A stretch of DNA of 64,000 nucleotides from Antedon bifida (taxonomy: Eukaryota; Echinodermata; Crinoidea; Comatulida; Antedonidae), in assembly GCA_963402885.1 (NCBI GenBank), contig OY727101.1, forward strand, positions 11,232,917 to 11,296,916. The letters are read 5' to 3'. Both the position numbers and the translations under genes were made by a program. Of this stretch, positions 1 to 12,005 are shown piece after piece. Each line of letters begins with the position of its first letter. The stretch's first letter is position 1. The notes beneath the pieces were generated by a model, which saw only the letters and a list, made by a program, of their open reading frames with translations, ran no database searches and was not told the origin of the DNA.

Positions 1-1118
1 ACATGACTTTTGAGAAGGTTTACGTATTGTAATATTTCTCCTCATTTAAAAGAGATTTTAAAATTTGTTTTGTATTATTATGTTGCCAGATAGTTGTTTT
101 AGATAACTGAATGTTAATTATAAAAATTAAACTGCAAATTCATTAATAAATATGATTTATATGTCGTTACGGACGGGACATTTCTAACGTCGCGGACAGG
201 ACAACTTTGTCCACGTTAACAAATTGTATAATTTTGCTATTAAAAAAATTTAAAAATAAGTTTTTTACATCAATGAAATCTTTTATTTACAAATCAAAAT
301 ATAATTCAACCTTTGAAACACTGTTTAAAAGTTTATGTCAAGTGAAAATATTAAAATTCATAAATATGAAATATTATTTATAAAATTAATTATTCGAAGA
401 GTTATAACGAGAAGAAATATTGTAAAATGTTATCAAAATATTTATTTACACTAATATAAAAGTTATGCTTGGCATATTAAACAAGACTTCAAGATATTAA
501 CACATTTAAGGCGAATCTTTAAAAATTGGCGTTGGCGTTTGATGTCTGAATTTGTTAGTGGATCCAAGTTGCATCTGAAATTTTCTTCTATCCTTGCTTG
601 GATTTAATAACTGTAGGCCTACTTCTATTAAAATTCAATCTTAATTATTTAGTATCTGATTTATAAAATGTTCTTGGTTGCAAATTCACCAAAGAATAAA
701 ATCTACAAAGCAATGACCGCACCCAATACTCCCATTCATACTGGTCATGTTGTTTTGGATTTAGGTATTGTTCTTTTGTGGATTGTTATTTTAAATACAG
801 ACCACAATGTTTTGTGATTAATAAACAACAGTTAACACCTTTGTACAGTACTTCTCAGCCTACAGTACAAAAACACTTTTTAATTCTTACAATATTGTCA
901 TCACATCCATAAAAAAAATGTCCCATCCGTAACATTCAATAAATTTCGAGAGTAATGTTTTTTTAATAAAAAAATACAAGTTTTAAAAAACTTGTTTAAA
1001 TCTATTGCAATTTAATATCCTTAGGAGTTGAAAATTAGGAATTAAATAACAATTTTAAAACCATTACTTCAATAAACACAAGTGAGGAAAAAAACCAAAT
1101 TGAAATGTCTCAGAAGTA
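1..1118. other. AT-rich stretch without a gene
   Basis: Very AT-rich sequence with no open frame of note. It holds diverged copies of the GGACGGGACA word seen in the neighbouring tandem repeat (about 165-200) and an ATGTCCCATCCGTAAC version near 918. Nothing else is recognised. Confidence 0.5.
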
Positions 1119-2090
1119 ACAATTATGAATTTTGAAATGCAAGTATGAAATTAATAAACAATTTTAATAAAATACTTTATTATGAATAATTGGAACTGCA
1201 GTATATTTATGGGCAAAAATGTTAACAAGATGCATGGTTTTATTATGAAATAAAAAGGATTTAAATGATATATCCCGTCCTTAACAAAAATGTCTGTCCC
1301 GTGCCTACGAAAAATGTCATCAATATATTTTTGAATATGATATTTTCACCAAAAGTTTCAAAATATTTGTTTATAATGTATTGCATATAGTTTTAAAAGG
1401 AGAAAACAAAATATTAAATTGTGTTATCAATACTTTTAACTGAAATGTAAAAAACACCATAAAACTGCTATTAAAATGTCGCGGATGGGACAATTATGAA
1501 TTTTGAAATGTATATATGAAATTTAATAAACAAAATATGTGTTATAAAATGCTTGAATATGTACAATAGGGACATAGAGTAACTATATCTGGCAAAAAAA
1601 TGTTCAAAAGATGCATGGTTTGTGAAATAATTAGGATTTAAATGATACGTCCCGTCCGTAACAAAAATGTCCCGTCCGTAACAATATATTTTTGAAATAT
1701 GATATTTTCATCAAAATCTAAAATTTTCCAAAAATTTGTTCATAATATAATGAGATATAGTCCTCAGGAGGAGAAAATGAAATATCAAGATTTTTGCATC
1801 ATTACTTTTAAAATAAATGTAAAAAAACCGCCTAAAACGTCGCGGACGGGACATTTATGAATTTGAAATGGATGTATGAAATTAATAAACAACAAAATTT
1901 TAATTAAATACTTGATTATGTATTATTGAGACATAAAGTAACTATATCTGTTGAAAAAACAGTAATAAGATGCATAGTTTATGAAATAAATAGGATTAAA
2001 AATGTCCCGTCCGTAACGCCAAATATGACTTTTTCATATTTAATATTCAATAACTTAAAAAATCAATATCAGAAAAATAAAAAAAATGTT
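1119..2090. repeat. Tandem repeat of about 365 bp, roughly 2.5 copies
   Basis: Units begin near 1119, 1489 and 1851 with 'attatgaattttgaaat' or a close variant. Each carries a GC-richer word (CGGACGGGACATTT) near its start and the inverse word (TGTCCCGTCCGTAAC) about 160 bp later, so the two face each other inside every unit. Diverged single words occur at 165-200 and 905-935. A related copy lies at 24360-24860. No open frame is present. It may be a non-autonomous DNA transposon amplified in tandem; the family is not recognised. Confidence 0.7.
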
Positions 2091-2373
2091 ATTTAATAAA
2101 CTTCAACATGTCTATTTTGAGAAATGGCCAAGAGTTACATCAAAATCAGTAAATGAAATTTTTAAACCCACGGACCAAATACTGTGGAATGCCCCTATAC
2201 TGATTTTAAAAGTAAAATAAAATTATCCTTAAATGTCTAATATCGTCATAACTATCAACATTTTTCAGGGGCTTCGCCCTCATAATCTTTGTTGGCCCCG
2301 ACCAATGACTGTTTGTAAAAAATCCTGGCGCCACCACTGACTATTGGGTGTCTACAAAACTCAAATCCCAGAT

Positions 2374-2409
2374 ATATCTGAGTTTTCTAGATCTAGAAAA
2401 CTCAGATAT
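2374..2409. repeat. 36-bp perfect palindrome
   Basis: The left half ATATCTGAGTTTTCTAGA is followed at once by its exact reverse complement, with no spacer. Related imperfect palindromes built from the same words (GAGTTTTCTAGA, TCTAGAAAACTC) lie at about 2531-2590 and 2718-2780. Such DNA can extrude a cruciform or fold back. The 12-bp core TTTTCTAGAAAA in the third copy resembles paired inverted nTTCn/nGAAn boxes of heat-shock elements, but no promoter is evident nearby. Confidence 0.9.
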
Positions 2410-2530
2410 CTCTTCTTCTTCGTATTTGGAGCCAACTTCATATGTGAAGACTCTGCTCCTCCAACTCTGTTTTGCTAGCTCTACTGTATTTAGTTGTGTA
2501 TTATTATTCTATTTAGTTATTCTTATCTTA

Positions 2531-2780
2531 TATCTAGAAAACTCAGATAGCTGACTTTTCTAGATCTAGAAAACTCAGATATCAAGATCTGAGTTTCTAC
2601 ATGTTACAATAATAGTAAGAAAACGTACAATCAGTTTTAATAATACTCTAGTATTTCAAATGACCTACCTTCTGATTAATGGAATGATTCAAATGACCTA
2701 CGAACCAATCATATGATGATCCGAGTTTTCTAGAAAACTCAGATATCTTTTCTAGATCTGAGTTTTCTAGAAACCTCTGA
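2531..2780. repeat. Further copies of the CTGAGTTTTCTAGA palindrome
   Basis: At 2531-2590 and 2718-2780 the words of the 2374-2409 palindrome recur in both orientations, with small mismatches and one shortened central part. Together with the first copy they form a cluster of about 400 bp of self-complementary sequence. No coding potential is supported. Confidence 0.7.
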
Positions 2781-3066
2781 CTATTCTATTATATGACATT
2801 AAAATGGCATATTCAACAAAAAAAATTAAAATAAATTTATTTTTTCAGGGGGACAATACATTTTTAATATTATATATTAAAATTTCTATATTCAGATGAA
2901 GTAAAATTAACTAAAAATGAAATCATATAATGATTAATTTAAAACATCTATGATCTAGTAGTACTAGAAACAGGCCTACTAGTACAGGTAGTGCACATCA
3001 TACGAATTACCGCAGCCACAAAAAAAAAAACGCAAACGATATCAAACGTAACCGATAATAGGGAAA

Positions 3067-3851
3067 GTGAAATCACAACGCAACAAGGATAGCGACCAAT
3101 ACACTGGTATTGATAAAGAAAAGGGAGAACAAATACTATGTAAATTAGAAAAGCTGAACAAACTAGACGAAATCGCAGACATGTTGCATACCGTAGTTGC
3201 TAGACTTGATGCGGTGGAAACCAAGCACAAAAAGCTAGAAGAAGAACTACGAGGTGCAACAAATCAACTTGAGGCTAGTGTAGATTACCTATCATCGGAA
3301 ACCTCAAAATTAAAAGAAGATATTTATTAACGCAACCAAGACCGACACCATTGGCAGGCTGGAAAAACGCCTGGATGAGCTAGAAAACCGATCTAGAAGA
3401 AATAACATAGTTGTTTGGGGTGTACCCGAAAGCATGGAAACATCATCGGACTGCAGTAAGTAATTACTGACATCATTAAACAATATTTTAATATTAAAAC
3501 GAATATCGAAATTGAAAGAGCTCACAGAAGCCCGATGGGGAAATTAGGCTATGCTCAGACCATTAGGAAATCTACGCCACGCCCAATCCATGTTAAGCTG
3601 TTGAGGTACACAGACAGGGATCGAATTCTGCGAGCGGCTCCTAAATTACTGAAAGGCAAACAATACCACGGTAACTTTATCTTTATTTCTGATGACGTTA
3701 CATCCACCGTGAGAGCGGACCGTGCTAAACTAAAAGTTGAGCAAAGTAAGCTTAGAAAAATGGGAAATTCGCGCTTATTCCGTGGTCAGTGCCGGCATAT
3801 ATGTTGGTGAAAGATGGTGAGGGTAAGCTGAAACGAGTATACCCAAACTAA
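3067..3851 (+). pseudogene. LINE ORF1-like (Transposase_22 type) pseudogene
   Basis: Frame one (3067-3330) encodes a lysine/glutamate-rich coiled coil. After a frameshift near 3325 the coding continues with LENRSRRNNIVVWGVPES, the hallmark of L1/CR1-type ORF1 RNA-binding proteins. A further shift leads to an ERAHRSP motif followed by the PIHVKLLRYTDRDRILRAA segment (3535-3810), and the last frame ends with a VKDGEGKLKRVYPN-like tail and stop near 3849-3851. The family acts as an RNA chaperone in the retrotransposition particle. The order coiled coil, RRM-like domain, C-terminal domain is preserved but three frames are needed, so it is dead. No endonuclease or reverse transcriptase follows. 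Confidence 0.75.
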
Positions 3852-3885
3852 TGTAGGCCTATAGACCAGTCGTATTTGAGGTATA

Positions 3886-4020
3886 GGTGTCACTTTTTGC
3901 AGAATTTACTTCATCTATTTTTTCTGGGGTAGTTTTGGCTGTAGAATACGAATATGAATGTTGATCGCAACGGGGAGGGGGCGTTTTCGAGATATGAAGG
4001 GTCAAAGGTCAAATTAGGTC
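3886..4020 (+). repeat. Left arm of diverged inverted repeat (pair with 7370-7503)
   Basis: The sequence starting GGTGTCACTTTTTGCAGAAT matches the reverse complement of the sequence ending near 7503 (GGTGTCACTTTTCTGCAGAA), with patchy similarity over about 120 bp. The pair could be the ends of a 3.6-kb non-autonomous DNA transposon or two opposite copies of one family. No clear target-site duplication is seen. Confidence 0.45.
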
Positions 4021-4870
4021 AAATAAGTCATTTTATGAAGAGGAAATCGTTTAGATATGTTAAATGCAACAGAATTTTGTTGTCTAGTTGATATGGTCCA
4101 AATAAACATCATATCTAAAGTTTACCGAAATCGGACATCGGGAAGTGGGTTAATTAGCATAAATTCAAAATGGCCGCCATTTACCATTTGAAGTTCCCGT
4201 ATCTCCTCAACGGTTGGTTTTAGACCACCTAAGTGCATTACGACTAAATATAAATGTGACATTAAACTTTCAAATTAGCATATTTAAATTACCATATGAC
4301 GTAACTATGACGTCATAAGGTAGTTGTGATGTCATATATTATGTTATAACTGCTTAAATGACATTATCCTATGTTCAAAAAAATGTAGAAACCACAGGAA
4401 AACAATTTTCTAAAATTTTTTCTGTTGAAATGAACATGATAAGGTCAGACATAAAAAAGGTTAATTAGCATAAATTCAGAATAGTTGCTATATAAATGTG
4501 GTATTAAACTTTCCAATTAATATTTAAATTACCATATAACGTACCTATGACGTCATAAGATAGTAAAGTATGATGTCAAAAGAATGCGCAATTGGCATAT
4601 TCTAAGAAAAAAGTTTTAAATCTCATAAAAATAGTAAAACATCCAGGTTAAAATCATCAACTGTGTATCCGAATAGGTGAGTGGGGGATGGGATGGGCTG
4701 CGTGGGCTCTATCCCCTCGTCGGGGAGCCTATCCCTCATCCTCTGTCTGGGAACACAGGTACTTTTTGTCGAGTCGGGGAATACAGTAAAAATCGTTCGC
4801 GTTGACCTCATAGCTTTAGCGCCTAGAAAACCGTGACGTTCCATTGACCGCGAGTACGTCAGAGGGCTAT
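4021..4870. other. Gene-free repetitive stretch
   Basis: Contains a short internal direct repeat: sequences resembling 'aaattaccatatgacgtaactatgacgtcataag' occur near 4288 and 4530. 'TCAAAATGGCCGCCATTT'-like and 'gggtcaaaggtcaaa' words are typical of invertebrate repeats. No frame is convincing. Confidence 0.4.
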
Positions 4871-4894
4871 TAATGCACTTTATATGCCTTCATT

Positions 4895-5110
4895 ATTGCC
4901 ATCGATCCAACTACTAAACAATAGGTACGCACTTGTCTGGCGGTGTCCCTTTGTACGAATTGTTCAATGTTGGGTCCAGACGCGTAATATCATATTCCAT
5001 CCAGGGACCAAAATGTGTCGTAGTATTACTTTCCAGGCGAATTTTACCGACGGTTACGTCGTGCACTGTGTATCGACGTATGCTACAGCAAAAACGAATT
5101 ATGTTAATCT
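4895..5110 (+). repeat. Interspersed repeat, copy 1 ('TTGTCTGGCGGTGT' family)
   Basis: Shares with 5805-6110 and 12205-12410 the ordered words AACAATAGGTACGC, TTGTCTGGCGGTGT, 'tacgaat', 'atcatgttacatccaggga' and a CGACGTACG-like block. Short open frames occur in two copies but they differ, so no protein is supported. Confidence 0.6.
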
Positions 5111-5149
5111 GATAAGTTTGTAATGTCGTTTAATTCTACCCTTACTTAA

Positions 5150-5400
5150 AAGCCATCCTAAATCTGGAGGGGCGAAGCGAATTTGGTTAAATGACACCCC
5201 TAGATGGCCGGTACTCTCGCACATAACATTCATAATAAATGGCACCTCTAATTGGTCGCAAAAGACACTCTCATGCAGCATGCTACCAATGAGCAAAACG
5301 ATCGTATTCGTACTTTTTTTTATCATTCACTCGGTATTTAGTTTTGCGTTCAAGTTCAATGTGAACGTACGTCCAGGGGAATCCTCGAAAAAGCACTTTG
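5150..5400 (+). repeat. Interspersed repeat with 'GACACCCCTAGATGGCC'
   Basis: The block 'ttaaatgacacccctagatggccg...gtactctc' and the following words recur at 30140-30260 in the same orientation. Its right half (GATCG, GCAGCATGCTACCAATGAG, ATTAGAGGTGCCATTTAT words) recurs inverted at 31445-31530. It therefore belongs to the family of the DNA insertion at 29474-31544. Confidence 0.5.
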
Positions 5401-5479
5401 TGTGAGAAGGCAAATTCAATGCTTATTATAGCTCTACCTATATTTATTTATAGCAATTTGAGGAAATTAAATATTAATC

Positions 5480-5770
5480 AATCTTCTAATAGTAACCCAC
5501 ACTCTAATAATAGTAACCCTCCTTTTAATAATAATAGCGTAACCCAGTCAATAGTCAATCTATAATAATAACCCACTACTCTAATAGTAATAAGGAGATA
5601 ATGCATGTTGATCTCGGGTGTGGGGGAGGATTGAGTGTTTTTGAGTTTATAAGTTAGTTAGTTATTATTTTACTATGAGCTGTGAGCTCTAATAGTAATC
5701 CCCCTTCTAATAGTAACCCACCCTAAAAAACAATCAAAGAATAATATAATAACCCAGGGTTACAATTAGA
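5480..5770. repeat. Degenerate 'TAATAGTAACCC' simple repeat
   Basis: Irregular repeats of 'ctaatagtaaccc' and 'taataataacccac' fill this stretch. It ends at 'taacccagggttacaattagaag', which is partly self-complementary. No coding signal is seen. Confidence 0.6.
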
Positions 5771-5804
5771 AGATTTACGGTATACTGTACTTTATGCATG
5801 CTGA

Positions 5805-6176
5805 CTGCCGTGATCTAAACAATATAGGTACACGGTTGTCTGGCGGTGTCCTTTGTACGAATCGTTTGTGCCCCAGCTTATGAGTACGATACACGCATCA
5901 ATATCATGTTACATCCAGGGATTTCAAGTGAAAATCGGCAATTCATTTGCAACTCTTTAGCAATTTACAGACACGTATCGCTCGACATACGCTCATACAG
6001 CGAAGAAAGTATCGAGTTATTCACGAACGAGTTTACGAATTTTTCAATTTAACCTTTTGTACTGTGTGGGGCACGTATTTGGAGGATTTTCAGAGATGAG
6101 GGTGAGGTATTGGGCATGTCGGGGATGGGGGTTCGCCCTAACCATAACCCCCCCCCCCTCCCTTGCTACGCGCCTG
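5805..6176 (+). mobile_element. Interspersed repeat copy 2, ending in C-rich tract and TACGCGCCTG terminus
   Basis: This copy is the reverse complement of 29474-29780: the words GGGGCACGTATTTGGA, 'agagatgagggtgaggt' and 'gggttcgcccta' match in order. It ends with a C run and CTACGCGCCTG, matching the start CAGGCCCGTAGTC of the 29474 insertion. The terminus suggests a DNA transposon end. The open frame at 5846-6052 is not conserved in the other copies. Confidence 0.55.
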
Positions 6177-6179
6177 TAC

Positions 6180-7369
6180 ATATACATAGAAAATGCAATA
6201 GTTGCCATCATCAAAATACAGTATTACGGAATCAAACCACCATACACGCAAATTCCACATTCATCAGTTGGTCTTTGACATTTTAAACCATAATTATTAC
6301 ATGATGCTGGCTGTTTATTTTTGGTATGATATAGCCATGTTTATTGGAATTATGTTGGTTCAGGGACAGAGAAACATTTTTTTATGTGATTTTCTCCAGC
6401 TAGTTCTTTAGGGCAACCTTGTTTTCTATTATTGTTTTAAACGTGATCTCAGTCAGAGAGGAAATATGTTTATGCTAGATGCAGCTTTCGTAATGAATAA
6501 TACATTCAATATCGTTGTAGTATTTTCACCATGTTTCCGCCTAAACAATTGTTATGTCACCTGTAAGAAATTGTTGGTTGATACTTGATAGGACTGCTGA
6601 ATGTATGTTATAATCAGCTGAATATACGGGTAGTAGTACACAGCATTTCCTAGATTTATTTATACAGTATTTACTATCTATATAGTTAGGCATTGCCTAG
6701 GCCTACACTAAAATAAATGTTTTATTTTAGCTGTAAGACTACACCCACGACACCACAATACAACTATTATTATGCATGCTGCTCAAATCTACTATGACGA
6801 TAGCTAGCTAAGCTAGTTTAGTTACAGTAGCCTACTCTAGAATAGAGGCCTGTCAGTATAATAAGTTCTACATCACCTAAAAATCGGGAAAAAAAACTTT
6901 AAAAACAATAGTACCCATGTTATTAAAGTAAAGTATGCATTGCTAGCGTTGCATGCAAAATAAGCTAAGAGAAAGATGTTTCATGCATACTACGGTCATA
7001 ATACGCTAGGCTAGTAAAAGCCTACCCACTATTCACTTGAGCAGACTTTGTATGCGGTCATCGCGGTTTAAACGTTTCTTGTTTACATACGTCGTACGCT
7101 GCAAGCATTCATATTCGGGCCTAGACAATATCATTTTTGATCGCTGAAAACGCGAAAATGAAAAGTTCTAACTAACTTTATACTACACAGTGTATTACTA
7201 AAACAATTTCAGCATATAAAACCGATCCGATTTATAAATTATTTTTACATTTACGTGAATAAAATTAACAGCAACGAGTCTTTTTTAATCCAACTTTACT
7301 CATAATTATGTAGAAATTGCGCCCTCTATTGTCTAAATTTGTATTATTTTGATTAATTTCGGCTTTCAA
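6180..7369. other. Gene-free stretch
   Basis: AT-rich sequence with several 'taggcctac' words. Short frames at 6202-6411 have no recognisable domain. Nothing else is seen. Confidence 0.4.
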
Positions 7370-7503
7370 AAATCAAGATTTTAAACGTTTATATCTTTAA
7401 AAAGCCCCCACATCAGTCCGATCAACAACCAGATTCGTAATCTACGTCAAAAAATGCATTAGAAAAAGTTGGTTTAGAAAATTCTGCAGAAAAGTGACAC
7501 CTG
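7370..7503 (-). repeat. Right arm of diverged inverted repeat (pair with 3886-4020)
   Basis: The reverse complement begins GGTGTCACTTTTCTGCAGAA and follows the left arm for about 120 bp with many mismatches. The sequence between the arms has no transposase-like frame. Confidence 0.45.
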
Positions 7504-7838
7504 CCTCCAGATCCGACTGGTCTACTAGGCCTATATGGCTTTCGAATATCTCAATGACACTCATTGGGCGGAGAAAAAAAAAAAAAAACAACTTTATTTT
7601 ATTTCTTCGTATTATTTGTCGTATTTGTCGTATACTATGTATTTTATATGATTATATTTGTTGTAGCTGGCGCCAACCACTGTTATGTACGGTATTATGA
7701 GGAACTTATTACTACAATTAGAAGAGATTGTTATCATTATTTTGTTTTTTGTTTATTTTTTTTATTATCTACTATTTTTTCTTGTGGGCTTGTGTAAATC
7801 ATTACATGTATCTACAGTAAAGTATGTAATACGTTACT
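7504..7838. other. Low-complexity stretch before the LINE
   Basis: Contains an A run (about 7573-7588) followed by T-rich 'cgtattatttgtcgtatttgtcgtata'. The short frames here are simple-sequence artefacts. Confidence 0.4.
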
Positions 7839-8721
7839 ATGCCGGAATTTGAATATTTAAATTCTGACGAGAATAGGTATTCTGATTTGAATAACAATTC
7901 AATTAATGCCATGACTCCTTCAGCTTTCAACGACACATATGGATCAAACTTTCATCGCATATTTACTGCCTCTCATATAAATATTCGTTCAATTAAACAT
8001 AATTTCGATGCAATGAGACTGTTGTATGAAGATACTTTAAAAGAAAAATTTTAAATAATTGGAATTTCAGAAACATGGAACATCGATAATCCAGAAAGCT
8101 ATAAATTAGATTCATATTCATTTGAATATTGCTGTCGTGAAGAAGGAAGGGGTGGTGGCGTTGGCGCATATGTCCATAACTCTGTTATAAAAAATTAACA
8201 TACAGCGTTGCTAACTCCGAATCAATATGGTTAGAGATAACAGATGGGAAGCAAGTGATTGTTGTCGGTGTTCTTTATAGAAAACCAAACACAAATTTGA
8301 AATATTTTCAAGATGAATTGTTAAATGTTATATATTGCATTGGAGTAGATAAGAAACGTTGTATATTACTTGGCGACTTTAATGTTGATTTATTGGGGAA
8401 TGATGGAATCAATGATTCATTTTGTACAGCGTTGCATTGCCTTTATCTACATCAGTTAATAACTGTTCCAACAAGGGTAACACCAACGTCGAAAACAATT
8501 ATTGATCACACTTATACAAACATAGATAATAATGCAATTGACTCTGGAACAATTGCATGCGATATTTCGGATCACTTACCGATATTTGCTATATTCTCTG
8601 AATTGAATTTGTCAAGTTTTGTTAAGGAGAGTGTTGTATGTAGAGATTATAGTCATTTTTTATCTGAATGTTTTATAAATGATGTTTCACAATTAGATTG
8701 GAACCAAGTCTATTCCTGTAA
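7839..8721 (+). pseudogene. Non-LTR retrotransposon ORF2, part 1: APE endonuclease
   Basis: Encodes the AP-endonuclease-like domain that nicks target DNA in CR1/Jockey-type LINEs. Motifs in order are HINIRSI, IIGISETW (about 8054-8085), a GRGGGVGAYV block (about 8145-8175), VVVGVLYRKPN (8255 onward), LLGDFNVDLL (about 8365), and SDHLPIFAIF (about 8565), the last holding the catalytic Asp-His pair. A stop follows the N-terminal segment and a frameshift lies near 8200, so it is inactive. At 8721 the frame is cut by the Harbinger-like element and resumes at 12925. The start Met at 7839 is only the first in frame. Confidence 0.88.
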
Positions 8722-9448
8722 GGGAGCGTGCCCAAATGTTTTTACTCCGTTAATAGACTTTTAAATGCGTTAATAATATGCAAAACGTTAATGAGTTGGG
8801 CGGTCTGTACTCAGCAGAGCGTATCATAGTGGTTAATACTGTACAATGAAATTGAATTAATACTATCTAACGCGTACAACGGAAGAACAACGTCCGTTGT
8901 TTTCGTCCGTTAAACGCCGACCTAACAGATCGTTTTTATATTCGTTAAACGCTCATTTAACGGACCCTTGTACTGACAATATCACACCACACATTACAGA
9001 GTTCAATACAATAATATCTAATAATAATATGAAGATCGACGGCAATTGCTGTAGAAAGGGCCTTGAAACTGCAGATGATGTGATGGGTAAACCGTCATTT
9101 CGACGGCAAAAAAATGCTGTTAAAACAACCTTACCCAACATTAAATTATCAGCATCTACAATTCCACAATTTTTGTTGAACATTTTCAACTTATAGAACA
9201 TTCCTATAATATACTAATTTTTTGTTTAGCATGCTTGACGTTAATTCCTTTTTTATTTTTTACCCTGTACACTTGACCGAAAAAAAAAATGGCGAAATTG
9301 TAAACACAGATAAAACCCCGACTGTCGTATCGATAGTATCAGCATGTATAGCCTTTATGGAGACGGTATGGACCAAACAATATAGAAACCGGTCGCCGTC
9401 TATCTAGAGCTAAAACATTTACTGACTGTAGTTGCCGCGCGAGGAGTA

Positions 9449-9894
9449 GCAGTGTCCAAAACACGAAAAACAGAGGAGGAAACTTTGGGCGATATGACGT
9501 CACGTTATTATCAAGCACATGGTTTTTTTTATCACCGCGAAGCGATGTACAACACGCACCACAGTGTTTTTGGCCAGCCTCCGTGATGCTGCTGCAAGGG
9601 TGTCATGTTTATTACAAAATAATAAAAAAACTGTGTACATGAACAATTATTGTATTACGTAAATAAATCATTACTTTAACTATCGCTGACCTCGAATGTG
9701 TCCAAAAACAGAGGATGAAACTTTGGGCGATATGACGTCACGTTATTAGCAAGCACATGGTTTTTTATCACCGCGATGCGATGTACACACGCACCGTACC
9801 ACGGTGTTTTTGGCAGCCTCCGTGATGCTGCTGCTAGGGTGTCATGTTTATTACAAAATACAAAAAAAAACTGTGTACATTAACAATTATTGTT
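9449..9894. repeat. Tandem duplication of about 200 bp (period about 246 bp)
   Basis: The segments starting at about 9449 and 9698 both read 'cagagga.gaaactttgggc', GATATGACGTCACGTTATTA, CAGCCTCCGTGATGCTGCTG and 'gggtgtcatgtttattacaaaata'. They contain the palindrome TGACGTCA, a CRE-type site. Both lie inside the Harbinger-like element. Confidence 0.8.
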
Positions 9895-10049
9895 TCTATT
9901 TAGGCCTAAATGGTGTAATAGGCAAAACACTTATACAGTATATATAAAATAAATATATAAAAACAATGTGCAATTGCCTTCTTGCAGTAGGGAGGCGTCG
10001 CAAAAAAGGGAATTCCCCTACTTGCTCTCAACCAAGGGCGAATTTACTA

Positions 10050-12005
10050 TTCAGTGCGTTGTTCCGTTAAACGCCGAGTTAACGGGCGATAGATGACAGT
10101 ATATAGAGTATGCATCATTCGAATACCCATCATTCCCGGAGTTTACTGAGTTTTTGTGTCCGTTAAACGCCGAGCTAACGGACGATAGTATTGAATGACA
10201 GCATAATATAGAGTATAGCATCATTCCACAGGTTACTGAGTTTTTGTGTCCGTTAAACGCCGAGCTAACGGACGATAGTATTAAATGACAGAGTGTAGCA
10301 TCATTCCACAATTTACTGAGTTTCTGTGTCCGTTAAACGCCGAGTTTACGGACGATAGTATTGAATGACAGCATAAGCCTATAGAGTATACCATCATTCC
10401 ACAGTATACTGGGTTTTTGAGTCCGTTAAACGCCGAGCTAACGGACGATAGTATTGAATGACAGTATTATATAGCATCATATTCCACAGTTTTACTGAGT
10501 TTTTGAGTCCGTTAAATGCCGACTTTACGGACGATATTATTAAATGACAGTAGGCCTAATATATAGAGTGTAGTATCATTCTACAGTTTACTGAGTTTTT
10601 GTGTCCGTTAAACGCCGATCTAACGGACGATAGTATTGAATTACAGTAGAGTAGCATCATTCCACAATCTACTGAGTTTTTGTGTCCGTTAAACGCCGAG
10701 CTAACGGACGATAGTATTGAATTACAGTAGAGTAGCATCATTCCACAATCTACTGAGTTTTTGTGTCCGTTAAACGCCGATCTAACGGACGATAGTATTG
10801 AATTACAGTAGAGTAGCATCATTCCACAATCTACTGAGTTTTTGTGTCCGTTAAACGTCGATCTAACGGACGATAGTATTAAATGACAGATAGAGTATAG
10901 CATCATTCCACAGGTTACTGAATGTTTGTGTCCGTTAAACGCCGAGCTAACGGACGATAGTATTGAATTACAATAGAGTAGAATCATTCCACAATTTACT
11001 GAGTTTTTGTGTCAGTTAAACGCCGAGCTAACGGACGATAGTATTGAATGACAGCATATTATAGCATCATTCCACAGGTTACTGAGTTTTTGTGTCCGTT
11101 AAACGCCGATCTAACGGACGATAGTATTGAATTACAGTAGAGTAGCATCATTCCACAATCTACTGAGTTGTTGTGTCCGTTGAACGCCGAGCTAACGGAC
11201 AATAGTATTGAATTACAATAGAGTAGCATCATTCCACAATCTACTGAGTTTTTGTGTCCGTTAAACGCCGAGCTAACGGACGATAGTATTGAATTACAGT
11301 AGAGTAGCATCATTCCACAATCTACTGAGTTTTTGTGTCCGTTAAACGCCGATCTAACGGACGATAGTATTGAATTACAGTAGAGTAGCATCATTCCACA
11401 ATCTACTGAGTTTTTGTGTCCGTTAAACGTCGATCTAACGGACGATAGTATTAAATGACAGATAGAGTATAGCATCATTCCACAGGTTACTGAATGTTTG
11501 TGTCCGTTAAACGCCGAGCTAACGGACGATAGTATTGAATTACAATAGAGTAGAATCATTCCACAATTTACTGAGTTTTTGTGTCAGTTAAACGCCGAGC
11601 TAACGGACGATAGTATTGAATGACAGCATATTATAGCATCATTCCACAGGTTACTGAGTTTTTGTGTCCGTTAAACGCCGATCTAACGGACGATAGTATT
11701 GAATTACAGTAGAGTAGCATCATTCCACAATCTACTGAGTTGTTGTGTCCGTTGAACGCCGAGCTAACGGACAATAGTATTGAATTACAATAGAGTAGCA
11801 TCATTCCACAATCTACTGAGTTTTTGTGTCCGTTAAACGCCGATCTAACGGACGATAGTATTGAATTACAGTAGAGTAGCATCATTCCACAATCTACTGA
11901 GTTTTTGTGTCCGTTAAACGCTGATCTAACGGACGATAGTATTGAATTACAATAGAGTAGAATCATTCCACAATTTACTGAGTTTTTGTGTCAGTTAAAC
12001 GCCTT
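10050..12005. repeat. 81-bp minisatellite, about 24 units, with a 572-bp higher-order repeat
   Basis: The unit contains CATTCCACAATCTACTGAG, GTCCGTTAAACGCCGAGC and TAACGGACGATAGTATTGAA. GTCCGTTA and TAACGGAC in each unit are inverted copies that can form an 8-bp stem with a 10-base loop. Because 81 is divisible by 3, long minus-strand frames arise with a 27-residue period. These are by-products, since units of other lengths break them. A block of seven units is itself duplicated: the variant 'gtgtcagttaaacgcc' and its neighbours recur at a spacing of 572 bp (for example 10974 and 11546). Confidence 0.92.

Noticed and set aside
3886..7503. A single 3.6-kb transposon bounded by GGTGTCACTTTT inverted repeats
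   Set aside because: Kept only as paired repeats: no matching target duplication was found and similarity beyond the first 25 bp is patchy.
10051..11966. Long minus-strand frames with a 27-residue repeat (…SAFNGHKNSV…)
   Set aside because: The unit length of 81 bp is a multiple of three, so an open frame persists by arithmetic. Units of other lengths break it, and the whole lies inside a non-coding DNA transposon.
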